From contig NZ_CP107853.1 of NCBI RefSeq assembly GCF_036013525.1, positions 4,464,001 to 4,528,000 of the forward strand: a stretch of DNA of 64,000 bases, given 5' to 3'. The position numbers and the translations under genes were made by a program. This document shows positions 8,557-17,180 of the stretch, piece after piece. The DNA is from Nonomuraea sp. NBC_00507. GTDB taxonomy: Bacteria > Actinomycetota > Actinomycetes > Streptosporangiales > Streptosporangiaceae. The notes below the pieces were generated by a model, which was not told where the DNA came from, searched no databases, and saw only the letters and a list, made by a program, of their open reading frames with translations. The first letter of the stretch is position 1. Each line of letters starts with the position of its first letter.

Positions 8557-10197
8557 CTAGCGCTTTCTTCTGTGGCGGCCCGCCATACGGCGTCGCACCG
8601 CAAGTGTGACCGGAACCGCGCCGGACGTCATCAGGCCGAACGCGATGAGCGCAGACTGCGCCATGCCGACAGCGTCGATCCTGGGCTCCTCGGTCGGCAC
8701 CTGGTCTCCCGGATCCTCCGTGTCTGGCGGTGTCGAGGTCGATGCCGAGGTCGACGCGGAGGCCGATGCGGACGTCGACGGCTGGGTCCGGGTGGGCGTG
8801 GGAGTCGGGGTCGGCGTCGGGGAAGCCGGCGGACGGGTGTCGTCCGGCACGCTCATCGTGCCGCTCGCCTCGGGCTCGGCGCTCTCGCTCGGGGTGGAGG
8901 CCGGCTTCTTGGTCTTGGCGGGCTTCTTGGTCTTGGTGGGCGTGGGCGTGGGCGTGGGCGTGGCCGTCGTGGTCGGGGCGGCGCTCGTCGTCGGCACCGG
9001 CGGCGGGCTGTCGCTGGTCGTGGCCGTCGGCTCCGGCGTGCCTTCTTCTGGCGTGGTCTCCTCCGGCGTGGCCGACGCCTCGACCGTCTCGGCCGGCTCG
9101 CCCGTGTACGGCGTCGCCGGGCTCGGCGTCGTCGTGGTGGTCTGCGCCTGGAGCACGGGCTCGTCGGCGGAGGACGTCGCGATGATCACGACGGCGCCGA
9201 TCAGCACGCCGGCCGCGAGCGCGCCGATGGCGAGTTTCGCGGGGAGCTTGCGCAGCACACGGGTCGGGTCGCGGAACCGGGTCTCGGCGAGCGACGTCTG
9301 CGTCTCCGCAGGGTCCGCGAGCGGGCTCGGGAAGAGCAGGACCAGCAGACCGGCGAGAGCCGCCAGGCGGCGACGCCCGCGCTCCTCCCAGTCGGGGCCG
9401 TACCCCTCGGCCGCCACGGCCTCCAGCTCGGTCAGGAACGCCTCCGCCGACGGCGGGCGCTCCGCGGGGTCCTTGGCCAGGCCGCGCTCGACCAGGCCGC
9501 GTAGCGACGGGGGCACCTCCTCGATCGGGGCCGGCGCGCTCTGGTGCTGGCGGGCCAGCGCGGCCATGTTGGTCGCCCGGTAGGGACGGCCGCCGGTCAG
9601 GCACTCGAAGAACACCACGGTGGCCGCGTACACGTCGGTCGCGGGCCCGGCGGGAGCGCCCGACCACTGCTCGGGCGCCATGTACGGGGGCGTGCCCGCC
9701 GCGCTCGTCTCCTCGCCCGCCTTGACGGCGATGCCGAAGTCCACGAGCTTGCTGGTGCCGTCGCCCTGCACCATGACGTTCTCGGGCTTGAAGTCGCGGT
9801 GCACGACGCCGATGGCGTGCGCGGAGGCCAGGCCCTGGAGCGAGCCCTTGAGCACGGTCAGCGCGGCCTCGGCCCCGGTCGGTCCCTCGGACCTGAGGAG
9901 CTCGCGGAGCGAGACGCCGTTGATCAGCTCCATGATGATCGCCGCGCCCTGGCCGGACTCGACGTAGTCGATCAAGCGGGCGTGGTGCGTGCTCTGCAGC
10001 GTGGCCAGCAGCCTGGCCTCGTGCCGGAAACGGGCGACGAAGCCCATGTCGGATCTCAGCTCGTCGCTGAGATATTTGATGGCCACTTCCACGCCGTCGT
10101 AGTCGCGTGTGGCCAGCACGACACGACCGGCGGCTCCTGAGCCCAGTTCGCGAACCCCGGTGTAGCCGGGGACCCCCCATTGCCCCTCGCCGTACAT
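8557..10197 (-). CDS. Transmembrane Ser/Thr protein kinase with Thr/Pro stalk
   Basis: Hanks-type kinase of 546 residues. Residues about 10-270 hold the catalytic domain: GSGAAGRVV, VAIKYL, VVHRDFKPENV, LVDFGIAV and YMAPEQW. A membrane segment (LAIGALAAGVLIGAVVII) near residue 330 leads to a roughly 150-residue extracellular stalk of Thr/Ser/Pro (TPTPTPTPT runs), probably O-glycosylated in life. The C-terminus has a second hydrophobic segment and a very basic tail (RRRMAGRHRRKR). This resembles a sorting-type end, but no LPxTG is present, so it more likely spans the membrane again. ATG 10197 has GAGGAG upstream. Confidence 0.9.
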   Translation of the reverse strand: MYGEGQWGVPGYTGVRELGSGAAGRVVLATRDYDGVEVAIKYLSDELRSDMGFVARFRHEARLLATLQSTHHARLIDYVESGQGAAIIMELINGVSLRELLRSEGPTGAEAALTVLKGSLQGLASAHAIGVVHRDFKPENVMVQGDGTSKLVDFGIAVKAGEETSAAGTPPYMAPEQWSGAPAGPATDVYAATVVFFECLTGGRPYRATNMAALARQHQSAPAPIEEVPPSLRGLVERGLAKDPAERPPSAEAFLTELEAVAAEGYGPDWEERGRRRLAALAGLLVLLFPSPLADPAETQTSLAETRFRDPTRVLRKLPAKLAIGALAAGVLIGAVVIIATSSADEPVLQAQTTTTTPSPATPYTGEPAETVEASATPEETTPEEGTPEPTATTSDSPPPVPTTSAAPTTTATPTPTPTPTKTKKPAKTKKPASTPSESAEPEASGTMSVPDDTRPPASPTPTPTPTPTRTQPSTSASASASTSASTSTPPDTEDPGDQVPTEEPRIDAVGMAQSALIAFGLMTSGAVPVTLAVRRRMAGRHRRKR

Positions 10198-10310
10198 AAC
10201 GGTCTCCTCTGGACTTGTCTGGGCCCCCACCCGCATCAAACGGAGCGTAGCTTAACCAGAAGGAACCGCATTCTCGCTACCAACATCCTGATAAGTCTGG
10301 ATTACGACTT

Positions 10311-12647
10311 TTAGTCGATCTTGTCGGGAGTGTCGGATGTCTCGGGGCGCGGCTCCTTGGTGGGCTCCTTCGTGGGCTCTTCCTCGGACGGGCACTCGGG
10401 CGTGACCCCGCCGGCCGTGTCGCTGCCGTTGCCCGCGGCCGGGTCCGTGGAGGCGGTCACCGACCACTTTGTGCCGCAGGGAAGCTGTTTGACCGGGAGA
10501 GTGAAGGTCCGGGTGTAGGACGTCTCGCCGGACAGCGTGTCCGATTTCGTGTTGCCGAGCTCGCCGGCCGAGAACGACATGGTGAGCCGTACCGGCTGGG
10601 TGTTCGACGTGAGCACCTGGACGGTCGCCGAGAGACCGTCGCCGGGGCCCGCCCGCACGATCGAGACCCGCCGCACCTCCGGCGGGCAGGCGACCGAGGT
10701 CCGCGCGGTTTCCGTCCGGCCGCCCGCGATCACCTTCACCGACAGCGTCGCGCCGCAGGGGCGGGATCTGAAGGTGTGGGTGAGGGTCCGGGTGTAGGAG
10801 GTCTTGCCGGACAGGCTCGCCGTGCGGGTGCCGACCGGGTCGCCGTTCACCGCGAACTCGGCCTGGACCGGGATCTCGCCGGTGCCGCTCGCCGTCACCC
10901 TGATCCTGGCCTGGGCGGCGCGGGCGGGCGCGGCAGGCAGCACGAGGCTCACCCGCAGCCCGGTCACCCGCGTCGGGCAGGGCGGCACGGACACCGAGGC
11001 GGTCCTCTCGCCGCCGGGCGCCGCGGGTGAGGTGGAGACGGTCAGCGTGACCGTCTTGCCGCACGGGCGTTCCCCCATGGACCAGGTGAGCGTCCGGGTG
11101 TAGGTGGTGGAGCCGATCAGGCGCACGCGCTCGGTGCGGCCCTCCGTGCCGGAGGCCGCCCAGGTCGCGGTGGCGGTGACGGCGGCGGTGCCGCTGGCGC
11201 GCACCGTGACCGTGGTGGTGGCGACCCCGTCGTCGTTGACGGTGAGGTCGCCGATGCCGATCGCGAGCACCGACGTGACCGGCGACGGCGTGATCACCGT
11301 AGGCGTTGGGGTGACGGTGGGCGTCACCGTCGGCGTCACTGCGGGGGTCGAGGTGGGTGTGGAGGTGGATGTCGGGGTCGGGGTCGGGGTGGGTGTCCGA
11401 GTCCGTGTGGGCGTGGTCGCGGGTCTGGTTGACGCCGGTGGGGACGCGGCGGGGCTCTCCTCGGGCAGGACCGCCTCGGACGTGTTCTCCGGGCCGGGCT
11501 CGGGCGTGCTCTCCGGCGTTTCCTCGGGCGTCGCCTCAGGTGTCGTCGGCGGGGCGGAAGCGGGCTCCGGGGTGATCTCGGTCGGCGGTACGGCCGCCGC
11601 CGCGCCGATCGGCCCCGCGGGCGGCCGCTCCCTGTTGGCCACCACGACCACCACCGCCACCGCCACGGCGGCGGCCAGCGCGCCGCCGATCGCCACCCGC
11701 GCGACGGAGCGCGCATTCGAGCGCAGCCCGCGGAAGACCGTCCTGGCCAGCGACGTGGACACCTCCGGCGTGGCCGCCGGCGGCGGTGTCGGCAGCAGCA
11801 GGGCGAGCAGGGCCACCAGCGCGGCCAGCCGCCGCTTGCCCCGCTCCTCCCAGTCCTCGCCATACGCCGCCAGGGCCGCCGCTTCCAGCTCGGCCACGAA
11901 CGCCAGCGCGCTCTCCGGCCGCTGCCCCGGATCCTTGGCCAGGCCGCGCCTGATCAGCCCGCGTACCGGCTCGGGCGCGTCGTGGAACGGCACCGGGGCA
12001 TGGATGTGCTGGTAGCCGAGCACGCTGGGCTCGGTCGAGCGGTATGGCCGGTGCCCGGTCAGGCATTCGAAGAAGACCGCGGTGGCCGCGTACACATCCG
12101 TCGCGGGCCCGGCGGGCGCGCCCGACCACAGCTCGGGCGCCATGTACGGTGGCGTGCCCTCCGGATGCGCGACCGCGCCCTGCCGCACGGCGATGCCGAA
12201 GTCGACGAGCTTGCTGATCCCGTCGTCCCTGACGATCACGTTCTCGGGCTTGTAGTCCCGGTGCACGAGGCCGAGCGTGTGCGCCCTGGCCAGGCCCAGC
12301 AGCGAGCCCTTCAGCACGACCAGCGCCGCCTCCGGCTCGGTCGCGCCGTGCTCGCGCAACAACGCGCGCAGCGAGACGCCGTTGACCAGCTCCATCACGA
12401 TGGCCGCGCCGCCGGCGTCCTGAATGTACTCCCACATCGTGGCGATGTTGGGGTCCCTGAGCGTGGTCAGCAGCCGCGCCTCGGATTGGAACCTGGCCAG
12501 CGCGGCCGGATCACGCAGCAGGTTCGCCGAGAGGTATTTGATCGCGACCTTGACGCCGGTCTCGTCGTGTACGGCCAGCACGACCCGCCCGCTGGCGCCC
12601 GCGCCTAATTGTCTGATCTCCGTGTACCCGGGAGCACTCCACTCCAT
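10311..12647 (-). CDS. Transmembrane Ser/Thr protein kinase with three extracellular beta-domains
   Basis: Hanks-type kinase of 778 residues, close to its downstream neighbour in the catalytic half (GAGASGRVV, VAIKYLS, LVHRDYKPENV, LVDFGIAV, YMAPELW). A membrane helix at about residues 325-345 is followed by a Pro/Thr/Glu-rich stalk and three tandem domains of about 95 residues (about 460-750). Each domain carries a TxYTRT(L/F)T block followed by PCG. One such domain also ends the pseudokinase gene. The C-terminus is acidic and repetitive (TKEPTKEP). ATG 12647 has GAGAGG 3-4 bases upstream. A 114-base gap separates it from the next kinase, so that gene may have its own promoter. Confidence 0.9.
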   Translation of the reverse strand: MEWSAPGYTEIRQLGAGASGRVVLAVHDETGVKVAIKYLSANLLRDPAALARFQSEARLLTTLRDPNIATMWEYIQDAGGAAIVMELVNGVSLRALLREHGATEPEAALVVLKGSLLGLARAHTLGLVHRDYKPENVIVRDDGISKLVDFGIAVRQGAVAHPEGTPPYMAPELWSGAPAGPATDVYAATAVFFECLTGHRPYRSTEPSVLGYQHIHAPVPFHDAPEPVRGLIRRGLAKDPGQRPESALAFVAELEAAALAAYGEDWEERGKRRLAALVALLALLLPTPPPAATPEVSTSLARTVFRGLRSNARSVARVAIGGALAAAVAVAVVVVVANRERPPAGPIGAAAAVPPTEITPEPASAPPTTPEATPEETPESTPEPGPENTSEAVLPEESPAASPPASTRPATTPTRTRTPTPTPTPTSTSTPTSTPAVTPTVTPTVTPTPTVITPSPVTSVLAIGIGDLTVNDDGVATTTVTVRASGTAAVTATATWAASGTEGRTERVRLIGSTTYTRTLTWSMGERPCGKTVTLTVSTSPAAPGGERTASVSVPPCPTRVTGLRVSLVLPAAPARAAQARIRVTASGTGEIPVQAEFAVNGDPVGTRTASLSGKTSYTRTLTHTFRSRPCGATLSVKVIAGGRTETARTSVACPPEVRRVSIVRAGPGDGLSATVQVLTSNTQPVRLTMSFSAGELGNTKSDTLSGETSYTRTFTLPVKQLPCGTKWSVTASTDPAAGNGSDTAGGVTPECPSEEEPTKEPTKEPRPETSDTPDKID

Positions 12648-12657
12648 ATGCCTCTCC

Positions 12658-12681
12658 CATCAGGAGTCGGCCCACCTGATG
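12658..12681 (-). promoter_or_regulatory. Inverted repeat upstream of the kinase start
   Basis: CATCAGG and CCTGATG form a 7-bp inverted repeat with a 10-base spacer, ending 11 bases before the kinase ATG and next to its ribosome-binding site. It could be an operator or an mRNA hairpin. Seven base pairs is modest, so this is tentative. Confidence 0.3.
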
Positions 12682-12732
12682 AGACGTGCGATCAAGGAGT
12701 CGGGTTTGCCAGGTGGTACCTGATTTATGGAA

Positions 12733-13371
12733 CTACTCCCGATGGAGGATGTGAACAGGAGTATCGATACCTTCTGGGAGCAGCGGATCTGGCTGAGGCG
12801 CGCCCCACCCGGTCACCAGGGGCAGCACGCCGGCCCATACCGGAAGGGTGTAGTCCTCCTCCTCGTCGATCGGCGCGCCGCGCCGGATCTTGACCGACGC
12901 CTCCTCCAGGGACAACGCCAGCACGGCCGTGGCGGCCAGCTCCTTGCGCGACGGCGGCCTGGCGTAGTCCCACTGGCCGGGAGCGAGCTGCTCGGTCAGC
13001 GCCCGCAGCCCCGTCAGCCGCTCGTCCGGGTCGGTCACCAGCCTGGCCCGGCCGTAGATGACCGCCGAGCGGTAGTTGACGGAGTGGTGGAAGATCGAGC
13101 GGGCCAGCACGATGCCGTCCAGATGCGTGACCGTGACGCACACCTCGCCGTCACCGGCCGCGCGCAGGGACCTCGCGCCCGTGGAGCCGTGCAGATAGAG
13201 CGTTTCGCCGACCCGGCCGTAGCCGGTGGGCACGACCATCGGGTGACCGTCGACGACGACGCCCAGGTGGCAGATCAGGCCGGTGTCGAGCACCTCGTAG
13301 AGATCGTTCCTGTCGGCGCTGCCGCGTTCCTTCGAGCGGCCGAGCGTGGTGCGAGGAGTGGTGGAGAGCAT
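12733..13371 (-). CDS. Pyridoxamine 5'-phosphate oxidase-like flavin-binding protein
   Basis: A 212-residue split-barrel protein of the PNPOx-like / COG3467 group, which bind FMN or F420 and reduce or oxidise small substrates. Recognisable are the N-terminal LDTGLICHLGVVVDGHPMVVPTGYGR strand pair, the LYLHGSTGAR and FHHSVNYRSAVIYGRA segments. It is divergent from a MocR/PdxR regulator with operator boxes between them, a common arrangement for vitamin B6-linked genes. The ATG at 13371 lacks a Shine-Dalgarno but follows a -10 like TACGGT by 6 bases, so it is probably leaderless. The exact substrate is unknown. Confidence 0.82.
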   Translation of the reverse strand: MLSTTPRTTLGRSKERGSADRNDLYEVLDTGLICHLGVVVDGHPMVVPTGYGRVGETLYLHGSTGARSLRAAGDGEVCVTVTHLDGIVLARSIFHHSVNYRSAVIYGRARLVTDPDERLTGLRALTEQLAPGQWDYARPPSRKELAATAVLALSLEEASVKIRRGAPIDEEEDYTLPVWAGVLPLVTGWGAPQPDPLLPEGIDTPVHILHRE

Positions 13372-13377
13372 GATTCG

Positions 13378-13440
13378 ACCGTAGTCGCGAAGTGGACCTA
13401 TCCTGTAGGGCCACTATCGACCCCTTCGTAGGGACCACTT
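13378..13440. promoter_or_regulatory. Divergent promoter region with three PdxR/MocR-type boxes
   Basis: AGTGGACCTA (13391-13400) faces TAGGGCCACT (13406-13415) as an inverted pair with one mismatch. A third copy TAGGGACCACTT (13429-13440) follows in the second orientation. The boxes resemble the AGTGG-W-CTA sites described for PdxR of corynebacteria. The minus-strand -10 TACGGT (13383-13378) lies just beyond the first box, and a plus-strand -10 like TAGGGA lies inside the third. This suggests activation of the oxidase gene and autorepression of the regulator. Confidence 0.6.
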
Positions 13441-13442
13441 GC

Positions 13443-14819
13443 GTGCGTACGTCTGTTGACCTGCCCGTTTCTCTGTCGCGTGACAGCGCCGAGCCGCTCA
13501 CCGCGCAGCTGGCCGACTGGCTGCGCCGCGCCATGCTGGACGGCGCGCTCGCGCCGGGCGAGCGGCTGCCGTCCACCCGGGCCCTCGCGGCCCAGCTGGA
13601 GGTGAGCAGGACCGTGGTCACGGAGGCCTACCAGCAGCTGTACGCGGAGGGGTGGCTGGACGGGCGGCACGGCTCGGGGACGTTCGTGGCCGACATGGAG
13701 GCGCCCACGCCGCCCCATGAGACGACGTACGTGCCCGCGCCGCCCACGCCTCCGGCTACCTGGATCGACCTCACGGCCGGCGAGCCCTGGGTGCGCGACT
13801 ACGACCGGGCGGCATGGAAGCGGGCCTGGCGCAAGGCCGCCGACCTGCCGCCCCGCGCCGCGCCCGACCCGCACGGCCTGCCGCGTCTCAGAGAGCTGCT
13901 CGCCGACCACCTGCGACGGGCCAGAGGCATGGCCGTCGGCCCGGAGAACATCCTGGTCACCAGGGGCACCGGCAACGGCCTCGACCTGTGCGCGCTCGCC
14001 CTGCTCGGCGGGGGCGCCCGCGCCGGCGTGGAGGATCCGGGCTACCACGTGGCGCGGACCGTGTTCGCGGCCCGGGGGGCCGAGATCGTGCCGTGCCCGG
14101 TGGATGAGGACGGCGTGATCGTGGACGGGCTGCCCGACGATCTGCGCGTGCTCTACACGACGCCGGCCCACCAATACCCCCTGGGCGGGCGGCTGCCGAT
14201 CCCGCGCAGGGAACGGCTGCTGGCCTGGGCCAGGAGCACGGGCGCGACGATCATCGAGGACGACTACGACGCCGAGTTCCGCTACGACGTCGCCCCGCTG
14301 CCCGCGCTCTACGGCCTCGACCCGTCCCGGGTGGTGCTCCTCGGCACGCTCTCCAAGACCCTGACGCCCGACGTCGGCGTCGGCTGGCTGGTTGGCGACC
14401 CCGAGCTCGTCGCCAGGATCGCCCACCTGCGCCGCGCCGTGGCCGACCGCACCAGCGGACCCGTCCAGCAGGCGGTGTCGACCCTGCTGGAGCGCGGCGA
14501 CCTGGACCGGCACCTGCGGCGCATGCGGCTGGAATACGCCCGCCGCCGCGCCGCGGTCGTCGAGCTCCTCGGACCCGTCTGCCGGCTGCGCGGCGACACC
14601 GCCGGGCTGCACGTGCTGGCGGAGCTGCCCGCGGCCGTGGTTCCCGCCTTGGTCGAGCGGGCCAGGGAACGCGGCGTCCTGCTCGACTCGACCGGCCGGC
14701 ACCACCACGGGCGGGAGCGGCTGCACGGCCTGGTGATCGGCTACGGCTCCGCGTCGCTCGCCGACGTCCGCCGCGGTTGCCGCATCCTGGCCGACCTGAT
14801 CAAGAACGCCCCCCGCTGA
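13443..14819 (+). CDS. MocR/PdxR-family transcription regulator (GntR HTH fused to aminotransferase fold)
   Basis: A 458-residue fusion. A GntR winged helix at about residues 15-85 (RLPSTRALAAQLEVSRTVVTEAYQQL) is joined by a Pro/Thr linker to a class I aminotransferase-like domain that binds PLP and acts as a sensor. The PLP lysine motif LGTLSKTLTPDVGVGWLVG is intact. Family members such as PdxR control pyridoxal phosphate synthesis. GTG 13443 is chosen because homology starts there and the upstream in-frame GTG at 13392 lies inside an operator box. The 3' end overlaps the convergent DegT gene by 20 bases. Confidence 0.85.
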   Translation: MRTSVDLPVSLSRDSAEPLTAQLADWLRRAMLDGALAPGERLPSTRALAAQLEVSRTVVTEAYQQLYAEGWLDGRHGSGTFVADMEAPTPPHETTYVPAPPTPPATWIDLTAGEPWVRDYDRAAWKRAWRKAADLPPRAAPDPHGLPRLRELLADHLRRARGMAVGPENILVTRGTGNGLDLCALALLGGGARAGVEDPGYHVARTVFAARGAEIVPCPVDEDGVIVDGLPDDLRVLYTTPAHQYPLGGRLPIPRRERLLAWARSTGATIIEDDYDAEFRYDVAPLPALYGLDPSRVVLLGTLSKTLTPDVGVGWLVGDPELVARIAHLRRAVADRTSGPVQQAVSTLLERGDLDRHLRRMRLEYARRRAAVVELLGPVCRLRGDTAGLHVLAELPAAVVPALVERARERGVLLDSTGRHHHGRERLHGLVIGYGSASLADVRRGCRILADLIKNAPR

Positions 14820-15945
14820 CCCCGCCGGCAGGAAGCGGTGGCGCGGGCTCCAGGCGGCGCAGGACGGGCAGGGAGCGGCCGGCGTAGACCGGGTCCACGG
14901 GGAGCACATGCCGTGCCCACCAGCGGGCCGGGAGCGGGTCCGGCGACGGCTCGGTGAAGGCCGGGGCGTAGTCGTCGTATGGGGGGTCGTACAGGTAGCC
15001 CGTGGCGACCCCGTGCCGCTCCAGCTCCGCGATGGCCGCGTCCCTGTCGCGCACCAGCAGCGGGACCCGGAACAGCGGCTGGTCCAGGTTGTCCCGCACG
15101 GCCGGCGCCACGGTGGGCAGCTCGGCCAGCCGGGCGACGCCCGCCAGCCGCCGCCCGCGGTCGGCGGGGACCTTGGCCAGGCGCCGGGACTGGTACCAGC
15201 GGGCCGCCGCGCCCCGGCGGGCGCGGTAGTCGTGCAGGTCGGCGCGTACCCAGGGGTCGAAGGGCGGCAGCGAAGGGGTCTCCTTGAGCGCCGCATCGAG
15301 CCCGTCGGGGTCGAGCGGGATACGGTAGCCCTCGCGTTCCTCCTGCATGCCGAGCGCGCGCATCAGCGTGAGCGCGGGGCGTACGAGGTCGAGCTTGAGC
15401 GCCGCCTGGCGGGCCATGGAGGTGGCCACGCCGATCAGGTCCGCTTTCCACGAGCCCGTGACGAGCAGCTGGTCGCGGGCGCGTTCGAGGGCCCGCAGGT
15501 CCGGCTCCCGCGCCACCGCCAGCACGCCGCCCGAGCCCGCTCCCGGATGCTTGGAGAGGCTGAAGACCCCCGCCTCGCCGAGCGTCCCCAGCGGACGCCC
15601 GCCGACGCTCGTCTCCATGGCGTGCGCCACGTCCTCGATCAGGATCTTCCCGGCGAAGGCCTCGGCGCGGTCGGGCAGCCCGTAGAGATTGGTCGTCAGC
15701 ACCGCGTCCACCGCGGCGAGATCGACCCGGTCGGCGTCGATGTTGCCGTCACGTGGCGACAGCGGCGCGATCACCGGGCGCAGGCCGGCCGCGAGCACCA
15801 GGAAGAGGATCTCGTCGGCGGAGATGGGTGACATGAGCAGCCGCTGGCCGGGCGTGCACCAGTGGCGCAGCGCCAGGTAGAGGCCGAGACGGTTGGACGG
15901 CAGCGGCAGGCAGTGACGGCCCGTGCGCTCTGCGATGTGTTTCAC
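14800..15945 (-). CDS. DegT/DnrJ/EryC1/StrS-type PLP aminotransferase
   Basis: A 381-residue protein of the sugar aminotransferase family, which makes amino sugars from nucleotide-linked keto sugars. Seen are an N-terminal segment with LPLPSNRLGLYLALRHW, ILIEDVAHAMETSVGGRPLG and the PLP lysine in FSLSKHPGAGSGG. The frame stays open far upstream, but the GTG at 15945 overlaps the stop of the preceding GNAT gene as GTGA, so the two are translationally coupled. It probably supplies an amino sugar, or uses a related substrate, for surface polysaccharide. The substrate cannot be read from sequence. Confidence 0.82.
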   Translation of the reverse strand: MKHIAERTGRHCLPLPSNRLGLYLALRHWCTPGQRLLMSPISADEILFLVLAAGLRPVIAPLSPRDGNIDADRVDLAAVDAVLTTNLYGLPDRAEAFAGKILIEDVAHAMETSVGGRPLGTLGEAGVFSLSKHPGAGSGGVLAVAREPDLRALERARDQLLVTGSWKADLIGVATSMARQAALKLDLVRPALTLMRALGMQEEREGYRIPLDPDGLDAALKETPSLPPFDPWVRADLHDYRARRGAAARWYQSRRLAKVPADRGRRLAGVARLAELPTVAPAVRDNLDQPLFRVPLLVRDRDAAIAELERHGVATGYLYDPPYDDYAPAFTEPSPDPLPARWWARHVLPVDPVYAGRSLPVLRRLEPAPPLPAGGVSGGRS

Positions 15946-17024
15946 CGATGTATGACGGTACGGAAACGCCCGTAGGTTTTCAACGCCTTGTCCGCGGTTT
16001 TGAGTAGCAGCGGGCTGGCCATCACGGTGGCCCGGGTCTTGCGCGCCGGCACGCGCATCATCCAGTGGAAGCCCGCCGCCGCGCTGGCCCTGGCCACCCG
16101 GCCCTCGGCCACCTCCAGCTCGCCGGTCTTGAGCTTGTCCTTGTATTCCTTCTGGCCACGGCCCATGTCGATCACTTCGATCCCGGCGGCGGCGGCCTGC
16201 TCGGCCATCGCGAGGTGGTGGATGAGGCCGGGGGAGTATTTGGCGAAGCGGGTGTCGTAGGCGGGGAACCAGCCGGCGAGCGTCGTCCGCGTGCGCACCC
16301 CGAAATGCCCGGCCACTGGCTGGTCGTCCACGTAGACCATGTCGAGCACCCCGGCGAAGGTGTCCGACCGGGTCGCCAGCAGCCGCTCGACCAGCTCGAC
16401 GATCCACCGGTGCGCGAACCTGTCGGTGCGTCCGGTGCGCCGGTATTGGTCGGTCTTCCAGCCGAGCAGTGTGCGCAGTGGTGCCAGGTCGGTGGTCGCG
16501 AAGTCGTGGCGCAACGTTCCGAAGTCGCGCTGGAGTTTGCGCGACTTGGCCAGGGTGGTCTTGTACGTCTTGCCGGAATGCTCCCTCAGCGCCATGGTGT
16601 AACGCTCGTACCCGTCGCGCAGGTCGATGATCGGTGACGGGTGACGCTCGTGCCGGGCGCCCAGCAGCGGCTGCCCGGACACCAGGTGGTCGAACTCGTA
16701 AACCGCGAGCCCGCACTCCTTGATCAGCCGGCGCGCGTCAATCTCGAAGTCCTTGGCGTGGATCAGGCCCTGGGCGTCGGTCAGCCCCGCGGCGACCGGT
16801 TTGCCGATGCCCAGCGGATGCCGTTCGAAGGGGAAGAATCCCATGATTTCGGAACCGTCGTACAGGATGGCGACCTGGACGAGATCTCGCAGCTCACCCA
16901 CCGTGATCGTGAACTCGGGGGACAGGAACGGATTGTCGAAAGCGGGGTTGGACTCCTGCAGAGCCCGCCATCGACTCACTTCGGTCGGTCCCAGCTCACG
17001 GGGGAGGGCAAGGGTGACGCGCAT
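15942..17024 (-). CDS. CelD/BcsL-like GNAT acyltransferase (first paralogue)
   Basis: A 360-residue protein of the GNAT/FemAB-like group found in exopolysaccharide and cellulose gene clusters. Typical segments are NPFLSPEFTITVGELRD near residue 30, MGFFPFERHPLGIGKP, VYEFDHLVSGQP, and the C-terminal VAGHFGVRTRTTLAGWFPAYD followed by KYSPGLIHHLAMAEQA and IDMGRGQKEYKDKL. It is clearly paralogous to the gene at 30444-31574, sharing long near-identical blocks. It probably acylates an amino sugar. It is coupled to the downstream DegT gene by a GTGA overlap. Confidence 0.82.
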   Translation of the reverse strand: MRVTLALPRELGPTEVSRWRALQESNPAFDNPFLSPEFTITVGELRDLVQVAILYDGSEIMGFFPFERHPLGIGKPVAAGLTDAQGLIHAKDFEIDARRLIKECGLAVYEFDHLVSGQPLLGARHERHPSPIIDLRDGYERYTMALREHSGKTYKTTLAKSRKLQRDFGTLRHDFATTDLAPLRTLLGWKTDQYRRTGRTDRFAHRWIVELVERLLATRSDTFAGVLDMVYVDDQPVAGHFGVRTRTTLAGWFPAYDTRFAKYSPGLIHHLAMAEQAAAAGIEVIDMGRGQKEYKDKLKTGELEVAEGRVARASAAAGFHWMMRVPARKTRATVMASPLLLKTADKALKTYGRFRTVIHR

Positions 17025-17167
17025 GGGCTCCTACTGACGGCATGCTTCCTGCTCCGGCATGCGGGCAGACAAGTACGCCCAGCCTAAGGGTTGTCTTCAC
17101 TGCTCAGCGACGTGGCCGGGGATTCTTAACAGAATTCTCAGATGGCGTTGCGAACAGAGTGACGTTC

Positions 17168-17180
17168 TAATGTGGTGTCC
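17168..17180 (+). promoter_or_regulatory. Probable leaderless -10 element
   Basis: TAATGT (17168-17173) lies 7 bases before the ATG at 17181, the spacing expected if transcription begins at the start codon. No Shine-Dalgarno is present and no clear -35 hexamer could be assigned. Confidence 0.45.

Noticed and set aside
13398..15296. A 632-codon minus-strand frame opposite the MocR and DegT genes
   Set aside because: The translation is Arg/Gly/Ala-rich without motifs, while the plus-strand MocR gene and the other-frame DegT gene have complete conserved motifs.
15946..16716. N-terminal extension of the DegT reading frame
   Set aside because: It overlaps the whole second half of the GNAT gene and has no homology. 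The GTG at 15945 in a GTGA overlap explains the start.
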